This document shows, in pieces, positions 1 to 7,477 of a stretch of 13,292 nucleotides of DNA. Within the stretch, counting starts at the first letter, position 1. Each line of letters begins with the position of its first letter. Under the pieces are notes generated by a model. That model was not told the DNA's origin and did no database searches. It saw nothing but the letters and a program-made list of their open reading frames with translations. The stretch is from NCBI GenBank assembly GCA_944332645.1, contig CALVKK010000026.1, forward strand, positions 1 to 13,292, given 5' to 3'. The stretch comes from an uncultured Bacilli bacterium. Lineage in GTDB: Bacteria; Bacillota_I; Bacilli_A; RF39; UBA660. A program made the translations under genes and the position numbers.

Positions 1-307
1 ATTTTACTTTCTTGCAAATCTTTTTCTTTTTTTATCTAATAACATCAAAAAACTGTTTTAATATTAATAAATATTTTATAGTTCAAAATTATATAATACT
101 AATCATTCTTTAATAAATTTTTCCGTTTAAAAAGTAGCAATTCTTTCTGCATTTTTCAAATAAATATTTACATAATCTTGTTCTAAAAAATCCAAACTCT
201 AATAAGATTGTCTTAGAATTATCTTCTATATATTGATTATTTCCAAATGTGATGACAAAAACTTGATTAAATATAAATATGTCATAAATTCATAATGATT
301 TTGAATA

Positions 308-346
308 CAAAAAGTAATTAATAACATTTGTTAAAAACTACTTTTG
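308..346 (-). terminator. possible hairpin downstream of the operon
   Basis: An inverted repeat pairs CAAAAGTA (346 to 339 on the minus strand) with TACTTTTTG (316 to 308), with partial pairing inside (TAAC/GTTA around an AAAT loop). It ends in a run of T on the minus strand and lies about 240 bases beyond the end of the dehydrogenase gene. The stem is AT-rich and weak, so the call is tentative. Confidence 0.25.
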
Positions 347-507
347 AATTTTATCACCCCTAATAAAACTTTCTACTGAAAACATACAAAAAAATTGACA
401 TTTACACAATTAGAAAGAAATAAAAAACAAATATATTACCTATCATAGTTGCACAACTTTTAAGTTGACATTTTATTAAAAAAATTATTAAAAATCACAA
501 ATTAATC

Positions 508-529
508 AAAAATATTTTAATATATTTTT
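508..529 (-). terminator. weak AT-only hairpin behind the dehydrogenase gene
   Basis: AAAAATAT (508-515) and ATATTTTT (522-529) form a perfect 8-bp inverted repeat with a 6-base loop, about 55 bases past the last gene of the operon. It has no G:C pair, so it would be a weak terminator at best. In sequence this AT-rich, such repeats arise by chance. Confidence 0.2.
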
Positions 530-583
530 AAATTTTAACCAAAGACTAATAACATTAATATTTATATTTAATAAATAATTTTT

Positions 584-1750
584 CTAATTATTATTAAAAA
601 TATCTCTAGAATAAACTTTTTCCTGTACATCCTGTAACTCTTTATCTATTCTATTTGCTACTATGATATCAGCTTTTCTTTTAAATTCATTTATATTATT
701 AATAATATCACAATCAAGAAATGTATCATTGTTAACTTTAGAATCAAAAATAACAATTTTTATTCTTTTGTGTTTTATGATTTTTATTATATCTATAACT
801 GCACTACTTCTATAGTTATCTGAACCATATTTCATATCTAATTTATAAATACCTACAACTTTAGGATGCTTATCAACTATCATCTGAGCAATATGTTTCT
901 TTCGAGTAATATTACTAGCTACTACTGCACTAATTAAATTTTCTGGTATACCTTTAAAGTTATTTTGCAATTGTTTTGTATCTTTAGGTAAGCAATATCC
1001 CCCATATCCAAAAGAAGGATTATTATAATAATTACCAATTCTTGAATCAAGACATAAACCATCAATTATATCTCTTGTATTTAAATCATATACCTCTGAA
1101 TAAGTGTCCAATTCATTAAAAAAAGCTATTCTTAATGCTAAATATGTATTTGAGAATAATTTTACCGCCTCAGCTTCTGTATTACTCATATATTTAATAA
1201 CAACATCTTTTTTTAATGTTATTTTTTTTAATAAATTTCCAAATTGTTCTGCCTTTTTGCTTTTTTCGCCTACAATTATTCTTGTTGGATATAAATTGTC
1301 ATATAAAGCGTGTCCTTCCCGCAAAAATTCTGGTGAAAAAATAACATTATTTATATCATACTTTCTTTTTATACTTTCAGTAAAACCAATAGGTACAGTT
1401 GACTTAATTATAATTGTTGGATTTATGTTCATACTTATTACTTTCAATACAATATCTTCTATCGATTTTGTATCAAAAAATCTTTTTTTATCATCATAAT
1501 TAGTAGGAGTGCTAATAATAATAAACTCCGCTTCAGAAAATGCATCTATATAATTTAATGTAGCGCTTAAATTGAGCTTATTTTTATTAAAATAGTTTTC
1601 AATATATTTGTCTTTTATTGGTGAAATCCTATTATTAATCATTTTTATTTTATCATTATCTATATCTAATACAATAACCTCGTTTTCTTGACTTAGCAAT
1701 GTTGCTAAAGATAATCCAACATAACCAGCTCCAACTACTGCTATTTTCAT
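584..1750 (-). CDS. UDP-glucose 6-dehydrogenase (UDP-glucose/GDP-mannose dehydrogenase family)
   Basis: A cytoplasmic NAD-dependent enzyme expected to oxidise UDP-glucose twice to UDP-glucuronate. The 388-residue protein begins with a Rossmann dinucleotide loop GAGYVG (7-12). It has SPEFLREG (139-146, with the family Glu), a Lys-Asn pair at K198 and N202 in the central helix, the catalytic Cys253 in GYGGYCLPKD, and the substrate Arg region GSDNYRSS (309-316). The length fits short bacterial forms such as HasB. I chose the ATG at 1750 because GGAG lies 8 bases before it and the Rossmann fold starts immediately; an in-frame TTG seven codons upstream lies before this site. It is the last gene of the six-gene cluster, 30 bases behind the amide-ligase gene. 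The neighbouring glycosyltransferase suggests the UDP-sugar is used locally, but supply to a capsule or envelope polymer is also possible. A related nucleotide-sugar dehydrogenase specificity cannot be excluded. Confidence 0.9.
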   Translation of the reverse strand: MKIAVVGAGYVGLSLATLLSQENEVIVLDIDNDKIKMINNRISPIKDKYIENYFNKNKLNLSATLNYIDAFSEAEFIIISTPTNYDDKKRFFDTKSIEDIVLKVISMNINPTIIIKSTVPIGFTESIKRKYDINNVIFSPEFLREGHALYDNLYPTRIIVGEKSKKAEQFGNLLKKITLKKDVVIKYMSNTEAEAVKLFSNTYLALRIAFFNELDTYSEVYDLNTRDIIDGLCLDSRIGNYYNNPSFGYGGYCLPKDTKQLQNNFKGIPENLISAVVASNITRKKHIAQMIVDKHPKVVGIYKLDMKYGSDNYRSSAVIDIIKIIKHKRIKIVIFDSKVNNDTFLDCDIINNINEFKRKADIIVANRIDKELQDVQEKVYSRDIFNNN

Positions 1751-1758
1751 ATAACCAA

Positions 1759-1762
1759 CTCC
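1759..1762 (-). promoter_or_regulatory. ribosome binding site fixing the dehydrogenase start
   Basis: GGAG lies 8 bases before the ATG at 1750. The alternative in-frame TTG at 1771 lies upstream of it and has no comparable site, so the shorter protein is preferred. Confidence 0.7.
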
Positions 1763-1780
1763 AATCACCAAATTAAATTT

Positions 1781-3172
1781 TTATTTATTAATACTTAAGC
1801 TATCAATAATAAATTCTTGAATATTTACATTTTCTAATAAATCACTATTATCTATATACTTATTATCTATCATAAATATTTTCTCAAAAATTAATAAATA
1901 AATGATTTTTAATATATAATCTATATCTAATGATAATTCTGTTGTATTGTGTTCACAAACAATATTAGAAAAGTGAGAAGTTAAGGCTATATCTTTAATA
2001 TCATTCAATTCTTCTCTACTAGAAAATAAAGATTCTTGATCAGTTGCTCCGCCCGTTTTATTTAATATTTTTGAAATATTAATTTCAACTTCATTTTTTA
2101 CTAATTTTTTATGTTTGTTTTTATCATAACCATATAAATTATTAAAGCTATAATTATAATTTCTGAAATTTTTATATAAATATGGATAAATAATATTATT
2201 TTTTGTATAAGATAATAATAAAGAGCTTTTTTTCAATACTAAATAATTTAAAATTTCTTTTGGGCAATTTTTATATAAACTATATCCCTTCTTTTTGATA
2301 TTACATTTAATATCATTATTTAATACACTATTAATATGTAAAACTTGATCTGCTCCTTCGCCCAATATTATATTTATATTTTTATATTTTAATAACTCAT
2401 ATAATTGGTATTGTAAAAATATTCCTCTTTCATAAAATAATCCTTCATACATGTAAACTATTTTATGATAATTGTTAAAAGTATTTTTATCTACAAAGCC
2501 ATAATTAAAATCACTATAATTATAATTTTTTAATATTTTTTTAACTTCAGGAATTTCATTAACACCACTATTTCCACCTATACAAAAATATGAATTATTA
2601 TTTTTAACATTCCTATTATATAAAGATATTAATAAATTAGAATCAAAACCACTAGAAATTGCAAATCCAACATTCATATCTTTCTTTACATATTTATTCA
2701 TATTGTTTAATAAAATATTTTTATATTTATGTTCACAAAACTTTTCATTACAATTATCTAATTTTATATTGTTAAGTATGATAGTATTATTATCAATATT
2801 ATATATATTAACATAACCAGGAACTACTTTATTGATATTTTTAACTAATGTATTTTCATTAGGAATAAAACCACAACTTAAAAAATAATATAATGATTGG
2901 TCATTAAATTGTCTTGTTTCCATTTTATTTATAATATTCTTAATGCTTGTATCGATAAGTATTTCATCATTTATAGATGCATAATAATATTGCTTTATAT
3001 CCCCTAAATCATCTTGAATAAAGGTAACTGTTTTATTATTTTTATCTAATGTAATGATAGTATAAAAAGCATTTTTATCAATATTTATATCGTTAAAAAC
3101 AACAATATTATTTTTCTCTATTACATGACAATCACATTTATAAGATAAATTATTTTTACTAATACTAATCAT
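1781..3172 (-). CDS. asparagine-synthetase-like ATP-dependent amide ligase, lacking the glutaminase Cys
   Basis: 463 residues with two parts. The N-terminal half (about 1-145) resembles the class II glutamine amidotransferase fold of AsnB and contains the KVVPGY segment (115-120). Residue 2 is Ile, not the nucleophilic Cys that family members need to hydrolyse glutamine. The C-terminal half has the ATP-pyrophosphatase loop SSGFDS (173-178) and the GEGADQ motif (271-276), both typical of the synthetase domain. Family members without Cys2, such as beta-lactam synthetase and the lasso-peptide cyclase McjC, use AMP activation to form an amide or lactam with an amine in the substrate. The same kind of chemistry is likely here, but the substrate cannot be read from the sequence. 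The gene overlaps the glycosyltransferase gene by 8 bases (ATGATTAG) and has no strong ribosome site of its own, which points to translational coupling. It is extremely rich in Asn, Lys, Ile and Tyr. Confidence 0.82.
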   Translation of the reverse strand: MISISKNNLSYKCDCHVIEKNNIVVFNDINIDKNAFYTIITLDKNNKTVTFIQDDLGDIKQYYYASINDEILIDTSIKNIINKMETRQFNDQSLYYFLSCGFIPNENTLVKNINKVVPGYVNIYNIDNNTIILNNIKLDNCNEKFCEHKYKNILLNNMNKYVKKDMNVGFAISSGFDSNLLISLYNRNVKNNNSYFCIGGNSGVNEIPEVKKILKNYNYSDFNYGFVDKNTFNNYHKIVYMYEGLFYERGIFLQYQLYELLKYKNINIILGEGADQVLHINSVLNNDIKCNIKKKGYSLYKNCPKEILNYLVLKKSSLLLSYTKNNIIYPYLYKNFRNYNYSFNNLYGYDKNKHKKLVKNEVEINISKILNKTGGATDQESLFSSREELNDIKDIALTSHFSNIVCEHNTTELSLDIDYILKIIYLLIFEKIFMIDNKYIDNSDLLENVNIQEFIIDSLSINK

Positions 3173-4241
3173 TATTAATCATCTCATTTATTTTATTAGC
3201 AATAGAATCCTTCCAATCAGTACCATAATATTTATTCTTATATTCAATAATATTATTTTTATACTTATCTAAATCTTCTATAAATGAATAAATATCTTTT
3301 TCATTAAAATTTGTTATTTCTTTCCCTAAATTATAATGTAACACTTGCTTTTTATTATAATTTTGTTCATATGTATTAAAATTTGTTAACAACATAGGTT
3401 TATCTAAATAAATACATTCAGATATTAACTGGTGACCTGATGTAGATATAACAAATTTACATTTAGATAAGTCTTTCTTAAAATTATCGTTAAATTTAAA
3501 TATTCTAATATTATCATTTTTATATTTATCAAAAGAATAATTAGAATAAACTATAAAATCCAAATTTTTAATTCTACTAATCATTTCCATAATTTTTTCA
3601 AATAACCAATAATAATCTTTGTCCCCATAAGGCGAACAATAAACTAATACAAAATTTCCTTCATTTTTTAATAATTTTTCCTTATCAATAATTGGAGGAA
3701 CACATATATAGTTATCTTTTATTTTATTTTCAAATGGAAAAAAAGAAGATATTATTTTAAGATCACTTTTAGGAAAAAAATATAATAGTCTACTTTTTTC
3801 TTCTTCTAATGATATATCATTTATATTCACATCATCTAAATATAAATATTTAGATTGTTGTTCTAAATTGATTAATTTTATATTTCTAGCATATGCATAT
3901 TTAGCTACATTAGGTTCATAATCTGTAACAACTATATTAGGAATGCCACGAAAGTACTCTTCAACTTCAATCGACATATTCAAAAATGTTTTATAATAGT
4001 CTTGACCATCATGTTTTTTTAAACATTCTTTAAAATTTATTCCTTTATTATTTGTTGCAATCCAAGGAACTGGACAGTAAATAATCTTCATGTTTTTATA
4101 TTCTTCTCCACAAAAATCATTAATATTAGCTGTAACAATACAAATTTTATATCCTAAATCATCAAATAATTTAATCAATAATTTTTCTCTGTTAATATGT
4201 CCATTTCCTAAATTACATACCCCCATTAGTATTTTTTTCAT
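3165..4241 (-). CDS. GT-B fold glycosyltransferase (GT28/GT1-like, MJ1255/COG1819 type)
   Basis: A 358-residue, probably cytoplasmic glycosyltransferase with no signal peptide or membrane segment. The N-terminal lobe opens with a beta strand and a Gly-rich turn, NLGNGH (10-15), followed by a VTDYEP strand (105-110). The donor lobe contains ISTSGHQLISECIYLDKPML (265-284) and the EQNYNKKQV helix (292-300). These match the nucleotide-sugar-binding end of this family, where the conserved Glu-Gln follows the loop that holds the sugar. The adjoining UDP-glucose dehydrogenase makes a UDP-glucuronate donor plausible, but this is inference from position. The start at 4241 is supported by AGAAAGG seven bases upstream, which lies inside the end of the preceding gene; the two genes overlap by 29 bases. 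The acceptor is unknown: it could be a small molecule, a peptide or an envelope lipid. Confidence 0.8.
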   Translation of the reverse strand: MKKILMGVCNLGNGHINREKLLIKLFDDLGYKICIVTANINDFCGEEYKNMKIIYCPVPWIATNNKGINFKECLKKHDGQDYYKTFLNMSIEVEEYFRGIPNIVVTDYEPNVAKYAYARNIKLINLEQQSKYLYLDDVNINDISLEEEKSRLLYFFPKSDLKIISSFFPFENKIKDNYICVPPIIDKEKLLKNEGNFVLVYCSPYGDKDYYWLFEKIMEMISRIKNLDFIVYSNYSFDKYKNDNIRIFKFNDNFKKDLSKCKFVISTSGHQLISECIYLDKPMLLTNFNTYEQNYNKKQVLHYNLGKEITNFNEKDIYSFIEDLDKYKNNIIEYKNKYYGTDWKDSIANKINEMINND

Positions 4242-5493
4242 TTTTTTTCCTTTCTTTCTTTAATAAAACATTTCTTTTATAATTACTATTATATATATTC
4301 ATTAAAACATTACAAGAAGTTCCTACTTTGTGACCAGTAAAAATCCATTGAATCATTTCATATATATTTTTACTACTAATAGTATTTAAATTGTTCATTA
4401 TTTCTGGTATACTCAAATGATTTTCTAATAAAGGTATTATTTTATCAACAATTTGTTTCTCCTCACAACTTATACTTTCATATTCATTAGAATTTAATAA
4501 ACTTAAATGTTTTTTTATTTGAGAATAACTAAGTTTATCTTCATAAAATATAGGTAGTAAATCCAGAGGCACTTCTTCATTTCTTAAGATTGCTGTAGTA
4601 ACAATATTGTTACAATAATCATCATATGAGACATTATTAAAATATCTAATACTATTTTTCCTTAAAATATTTCGATCAAAATTCCCATCTTTAATATGAA
4701 ATTTAGACATATCTAAGTTTTTAGCGAAATCATTATATGAATAGTAAATCATATTAGAATCACCATAACCAGAGCTAATCAAATAACTAGCAAGTGGTTG
4801 AAAGTCATATCCTTCATTTAATAACTCATATACGTTTCTTCTGTGATCTTCATTTTTTTCAAGTAATAATGGCAAGTGTATAAATTTAGGTATCTTTATA
4901 TTTAAACTCCTACATATCATTGTTTGAAATGCAGATGACGTCAATTTATTATTGCCTCTAATAATATGAGTTAAGCCCAAACTAATATTATCTATGCAAG
5001 AAGCAAAATGATATAAATAACTACCATCACTTCTTCTAATTGCAAACATATTATTTTCTGTTAAATTATTTGCATCAAATACCACATTACTTTTAATTAA
5101 ATCACTAATATTAATATATTGACCAAATTTATTTATGTATTTTTTAATATTAAAATAGCTAACTCCATTATCTGCTACAATAATGTATCCTTGATTTAAT
5201 AATATATGATAATAGTATTCACACAAATCAGTATTATCTTTTTGTTTAGTATATTCGATATCGATATTATCATTAAGAATACCAATTTTTCTATAAAAAT
5301 CTATAATTTGATTATCTGTATGTAATCTCTTATTGGGATTGGTATCTTCTATTTGAAATATCAATTTACAATTATTTCCATTGTTATAATGATCTAAAAG
5401 TATACCATAAGCATATATAAAAGTTCTTAAATTAGAAATTCTAAATGGAGCATTTGAAGGAGTTAATCCTATCTTTATAATACACTTATTCAT
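4213..5493 (-). CDS. glutamyl-tRNA synthetase-like protein with degenerate active-site signatures
   Basis: 426 residues that align by eye along most of a bacterial GluRS, although somewhat shorter than the usual ~470. Preserved segments include IFQIEDT (45-51; FILRIEDT in GluRS), the YHFASCIDNISLGLTHIIRG block (161-180), IHLPLLL (205-211), and a C-terminal FTGHKVG segment (385-391) that matches the end of the anticodon-binding part. The two class I catalytic signatures are not preserved: HIGG is replaced by RISN (18-21), and the KLSKR loop is missing or reduced to EDHRRN (215-220), with several residues deleted. Classical tRNA glutamylation is therefore doubtful. A biosynthetic ligase or binding role, or a regulatory paralogue, is more likely. 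The start at 5493 is set by AGAAAGG nine bases upstream; an in-frame ATG at 5520 lies before that site. It overlaps the radical SAM gene by 8 bases (ATGAATAA) and the glycosyltransferase gene by 29. Confidence 0.8.
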   Translation of the reverse strand: MNKCIIKIGLTPSNAPFRISNLRTFIYAYGILLDHYNNGNNCKLIFQIEDTNPNKRLHTDNQIIDFYRKIGILNDNIDIEYTKQKDNTDLCEYYYHILLNQGYIIVADNGVSYFNIKKYINKFGQYINISDLIKSNVVFDANNLTENNMFAIRRSDGSYLYHFASCIDNISLGLTHIIRGNNKLTSSAFQTMICRSLNIKIPKFIHLPLLLEKNEDHRRNVYELLNEGYDFQPLASYLISSGYGDSNMIYYSYNDFAKNLDMSKFHIKDGNFDRNILRKNSIRYFNNVSYDDYCNNIVTTAILRNEEVPLDLLPIFYEDKLSYSQIKKHLSLLNSNEYESISCEEKQIVDKIIPLLENHLSIPEIMNNLNTISSKNIYEMIQWIFTGHKVGTSCNVLMNIYNSNYKRNVLLKKERKKNEKNTNGGM

Positions 5494-7414
5494 TTTTATT
5501 TTCCTTTCTTGAATGTTCATGTTTTAATAATTCTGATAAACATATTGATTTATGTTCGCCTTGTGGACAATACTTACAATATTCATATTGAACAAGCATA
5601 CTCTTTTCTAAATTATCTTTTGTAAAAAAATCTTCAATATTTTCATAATCTATGTGCCATTGATATTTGCTTTTAAAATATTCATGACCAGGGCAAGGAT
5701 CAACAATACCATTCGGATAAAATGTAAAATGTTTTCCTAACCACGGACAAGTAATATTAGAATCATGATATATATAATTTTTATATTCTTTGTTATATAT
5801 TTTACGAATGTCTAATATTATTTTGTTTTTAATACCTTTATATTTATCATAATTGTTAATATACATTTCCATTTTGGGTATTACTTCACTTTTAAATTTT
5901 TTAATATTTTTCTCGGTTAACCGTATATTTTCTAAATTAATAGCATCTTCTAAATATGATGGCCAATACATATCAGCATCATGTTCCATTGCAAAATTAA
6001 ATATTTCTGCAATTTCTAAATAATTATCTTTTTCTATTACACTTTGTACTATGAATACAAAATCATTTGTTTCTTTAACTTTTTTTATTATATCAGCAGC
6101 TTTTATTACCCTATCATATATATAAGGATTACCTCTAGCCAACCCAGTTATCGTTCTATCTAAACTATATATAGATAAAACTACTTGTCCTAACCCTGCC
6201 TTTATCCATTCATTAAATTTTTCTTCTGTTATTCCCCAACCATTAGTATTTAATCTTACATTAAGCCCTTGATTAGATGCTAATTTAATATAATCAGTTA
6301 AATTAGATATAATAGTTGGCTCTCCACCACTTAAACAAATGTAACTACCTCCAATCTTTTTAATACACTTGCATATTTTATTAAAAGTTTCTAAATTAAA
6401 AGCTTTCTTTTCAGTATCCTTAATTTTAAAATTATCTTGTCTATTTTTACAACAAGTGCAATTTCCTGGACAATTGGTCGTTAATTTAATTGCAAAATTA
6501 TACTCTATACTATTCACAAGTATTTTATTATTAATATATTTACTAATATTATCCATAGAACTTGACAAATAATACAAACTAATTTTATCCAATAAGTCAT
6601 TAACTTCATTTAATATACTTTGCGATATAGTTTGATTATTGAATATAGGGCTAGGAATACTGCCATTAAATAATATACCTTCTCCATTATATAATCTAGA
6701 AAATTTACCATATAAAAACCACTGACTTTCTTCTTTAGACACAACGTGTATATTATTATCTCCATTATTTATATGGCAAGTTACAATACTTCCAATATTA
6801 TACTGATTTTTAGAGTTTTCACTATCATAGAATAATCTATTATTCTTATATAACAAATATTTTTTGTTAATCTTGTTTACTAATTTTGTATTTTCTTTTC
6901 GTATTGATATATGTTTTGTTCCACATATTACTTTATCGTTTTTTATAATAATATAATTATCGGATATTATATCATAATTAAAATTGTCAAATAAAGACAA
7001 TGCTACACTGGTTTTTCCCTGCCAAAAATCACCAACTATTATCAATGATGTATTATTTTTAGCAACACATGCCCCAGGTATTAAAAAATATCCATCGTCA
7101 ATTAGCAACTTAGCAAATAGTTGAGAGGTATATTTAGCTATAGATGATTCAAGGTCATATTTAAAAACACCAGATATTATAGTCTTACTGTTATCATATT
7201 TAATATGATTGGTATTACTTTTATTAATCAATATTGTATAATCAATACTATTACTTGTTGAAATTCTTACACCTGGTACAAATCTCTCCAACCAAAATAT
7301 AAGTTCTTCTCTATCAAAAATTATTGAATCACTAAACTTTAGTTCTATTACTTTATTTATACAGCTTATTTTTATATTATTTTTGTTTACAAATTCCTTA
7401 CTACAAATATTCAT
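5486..7414 (-). CDS. HPr-kinase-like P-loop domain fused to a radical SAM/SPASM-like enzyme
   Basis: 642 residues in two modules. Residues 1 to about 280 resemble HprK-related kinases: a leading beta-rich region, then a Walker A loop GDFWQGKTS (128-136) and a downstream SDNY segment whose Asp152 sits where such kinases bind Mg-ATP. From about 300 on it is a radical SAM protein. It has CxxxCxxC at Cys315, Cys319 and Cys322, GGEPT (363-367), and a C-terminal Cys-rich region (Cys556, 574, 613, 616, 625) suggesting a SPASM- or twitch-type auxiliary Fe-S site. Such enzymes commonly modify peptides or small amino-acid-derived substrates. HprK-like kinases are known from some lasso-peptide clusters, where they phosphorylate the product. 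ATG at 7414 is preferred, with GAGGTG 10 bases upstream; GTG at 7420 would leave only four. The gene overlaps the GluRS-like gene by 8 bases. No leader-peptide-binding (PqqD-like) domain is obvious to me. Confidence 0.85.
   Translation of the reverse strand: MNICSKEFVNKNNIKISCINKVIELKFSDSIIFDREELIFWLERFVPGVRISTSNSIDYTILINKSNTNHIKYDNSKTIISGVFKYDLESSIAKYTSQLFAKLLIDDGYFLIPGACVAKNNTSLIIVGDFWQGKTSVALSLFDNFNYDIISDNYIIIKNDKVICGTKHISIRKENTKLVNKINKKYLLYKNNRLFYDSENSKNQYNIGSIVTCHINNGDNNIHVVSKEESQWFLYGKFSRLYNGEGILFNGSIPSPIFNNQTISQSILNEVNDLLDKISLYYLSSSMDNISKYINNKILVNSIEYNFAIKLTTNCPGNCTCCKNRQDNFKIKDTEKKAFNLETFNKICKCIKKIGGSYICLSGGEPTIISNLTDYIKLASNQGLNVRLNTNGWGITEEKFNEWIKAGLGQVVLSIYSLDRTITGLARGNPYIYDRVIKAADIIKKVKETNDFVFIVQSVIEKDNYLEIAEIFNFAMEHDADMYWPSYLEDAINLENIRLTEKNIKKFKSEVIPKMEMYINNYDKYKGIKNKIILDIRKIYNKEYKNYIYHDSNITCPWLGKHFTFYPNGIVDPCPGHEYFKSKYQWHIDYENIEDFFTKDNLEKSMLVQYEYCKYCPQGEHKSICLSELLKHEHSRKENKNE
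5503..5509 (-). promoter_or_regulatory. ribosome binding site fixing the GluRS-like start
   Basis: AGAAAGG lies nine bases before the ATG at 5493, inside the end of the radical SAM gene. Almost the same string (AGAAAGG followed by a run of A) precedes the next gene, the glycosyltransferase, at 4249-4255. The in-frame ATG at 5520 lies before this site and is unlikely to be used. Confidence 0.7.
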
Positions 7415-7424
7415 TATCACATTT

Positions 7425-7430
7425 CACCTC
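7425..7430 (-). promoter_or_regulatory. ribosome binding site fixing the radical SAM start
   Basis: GAGGTG lies 10 bases before the ATG at 7414 and only 4 before the GTG at 7420, so the ATG is the better start. It is preceded by the inverted repeat at 7441-7460. Confidence 0.6.
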
Positions 7431-7440
7431 ACTTTAATAA

Positions 7441-7460
7441 AGTTTAAACATTATTAAACT
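7441..7460 (-). repeat. inverted repeat between the S66 peptidase and radical SAM genes
   Basis: AGTTTAA (7441-7447) and TTAAACT (7454-7460) form a perfect 7-bp inverted repeat with a 6-base loop in the 63-base gap between the two genes. There is no T-run directly behind it. It may be a regulator-binding site, an RNA processing hairpin or chance. The gap is the largest inside the six-gene cluster, so differential expression could start here. Confidence 0.3.
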
Positions 7461-7477
7461 AACAATAATAAATTAAT

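Larger units (their letters stand above)
1..583. other. AT-rich stretch without an intact gene
   Basis: This is the region downstream of the UDP-glucose dehydrogenase gene. I found no open frame of convincing length on either strand. On the minus strand one frame, running from an ATG at about 329 to about 115, reads as several short peptides separated by stops; one is a 22-residue piece ending in the residues KNAERIATF. This could be a decayed gene or chance in AT-rich DNA. The string TTGACATTT occurs twice on the plus strand (395-403 and 464-472), and a 6-bp inverted repeat, CAACTT/AAGTTG, lies at 454-467. Neither is enough to call an insertion-sequence end. The candidate hairpins are listed separately. 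Confidence 0.6.

Noticed and set aside
1104..1499. 131-codon open frame on the plus strand
   Set aside because: It lies wholly antisense to the well-supported UDP-glucose dehydrogenase gene and has no recognisable protein features; the low G+C makes such shadows common.
1751..1771. Earlier TTG start for the dehydrogenase
   Set aside because: It lies before the GGAG site, and the Rossmann fold begins exactly at the ATG at 1750.
5494..5520. Earlier ATG start for the GluRS-like protein
   Set aside because: It encodes the ribosome site itself and gives an extension unlike GluRS; the ATG at 5493 is well spaced from AGAAAGG.
6369..6572. 67-codon open frame on the plus strand
   Set aside because: It is antisense to the radical SAM core, including the CxxxCxxC motif region, and has no family resemblance.
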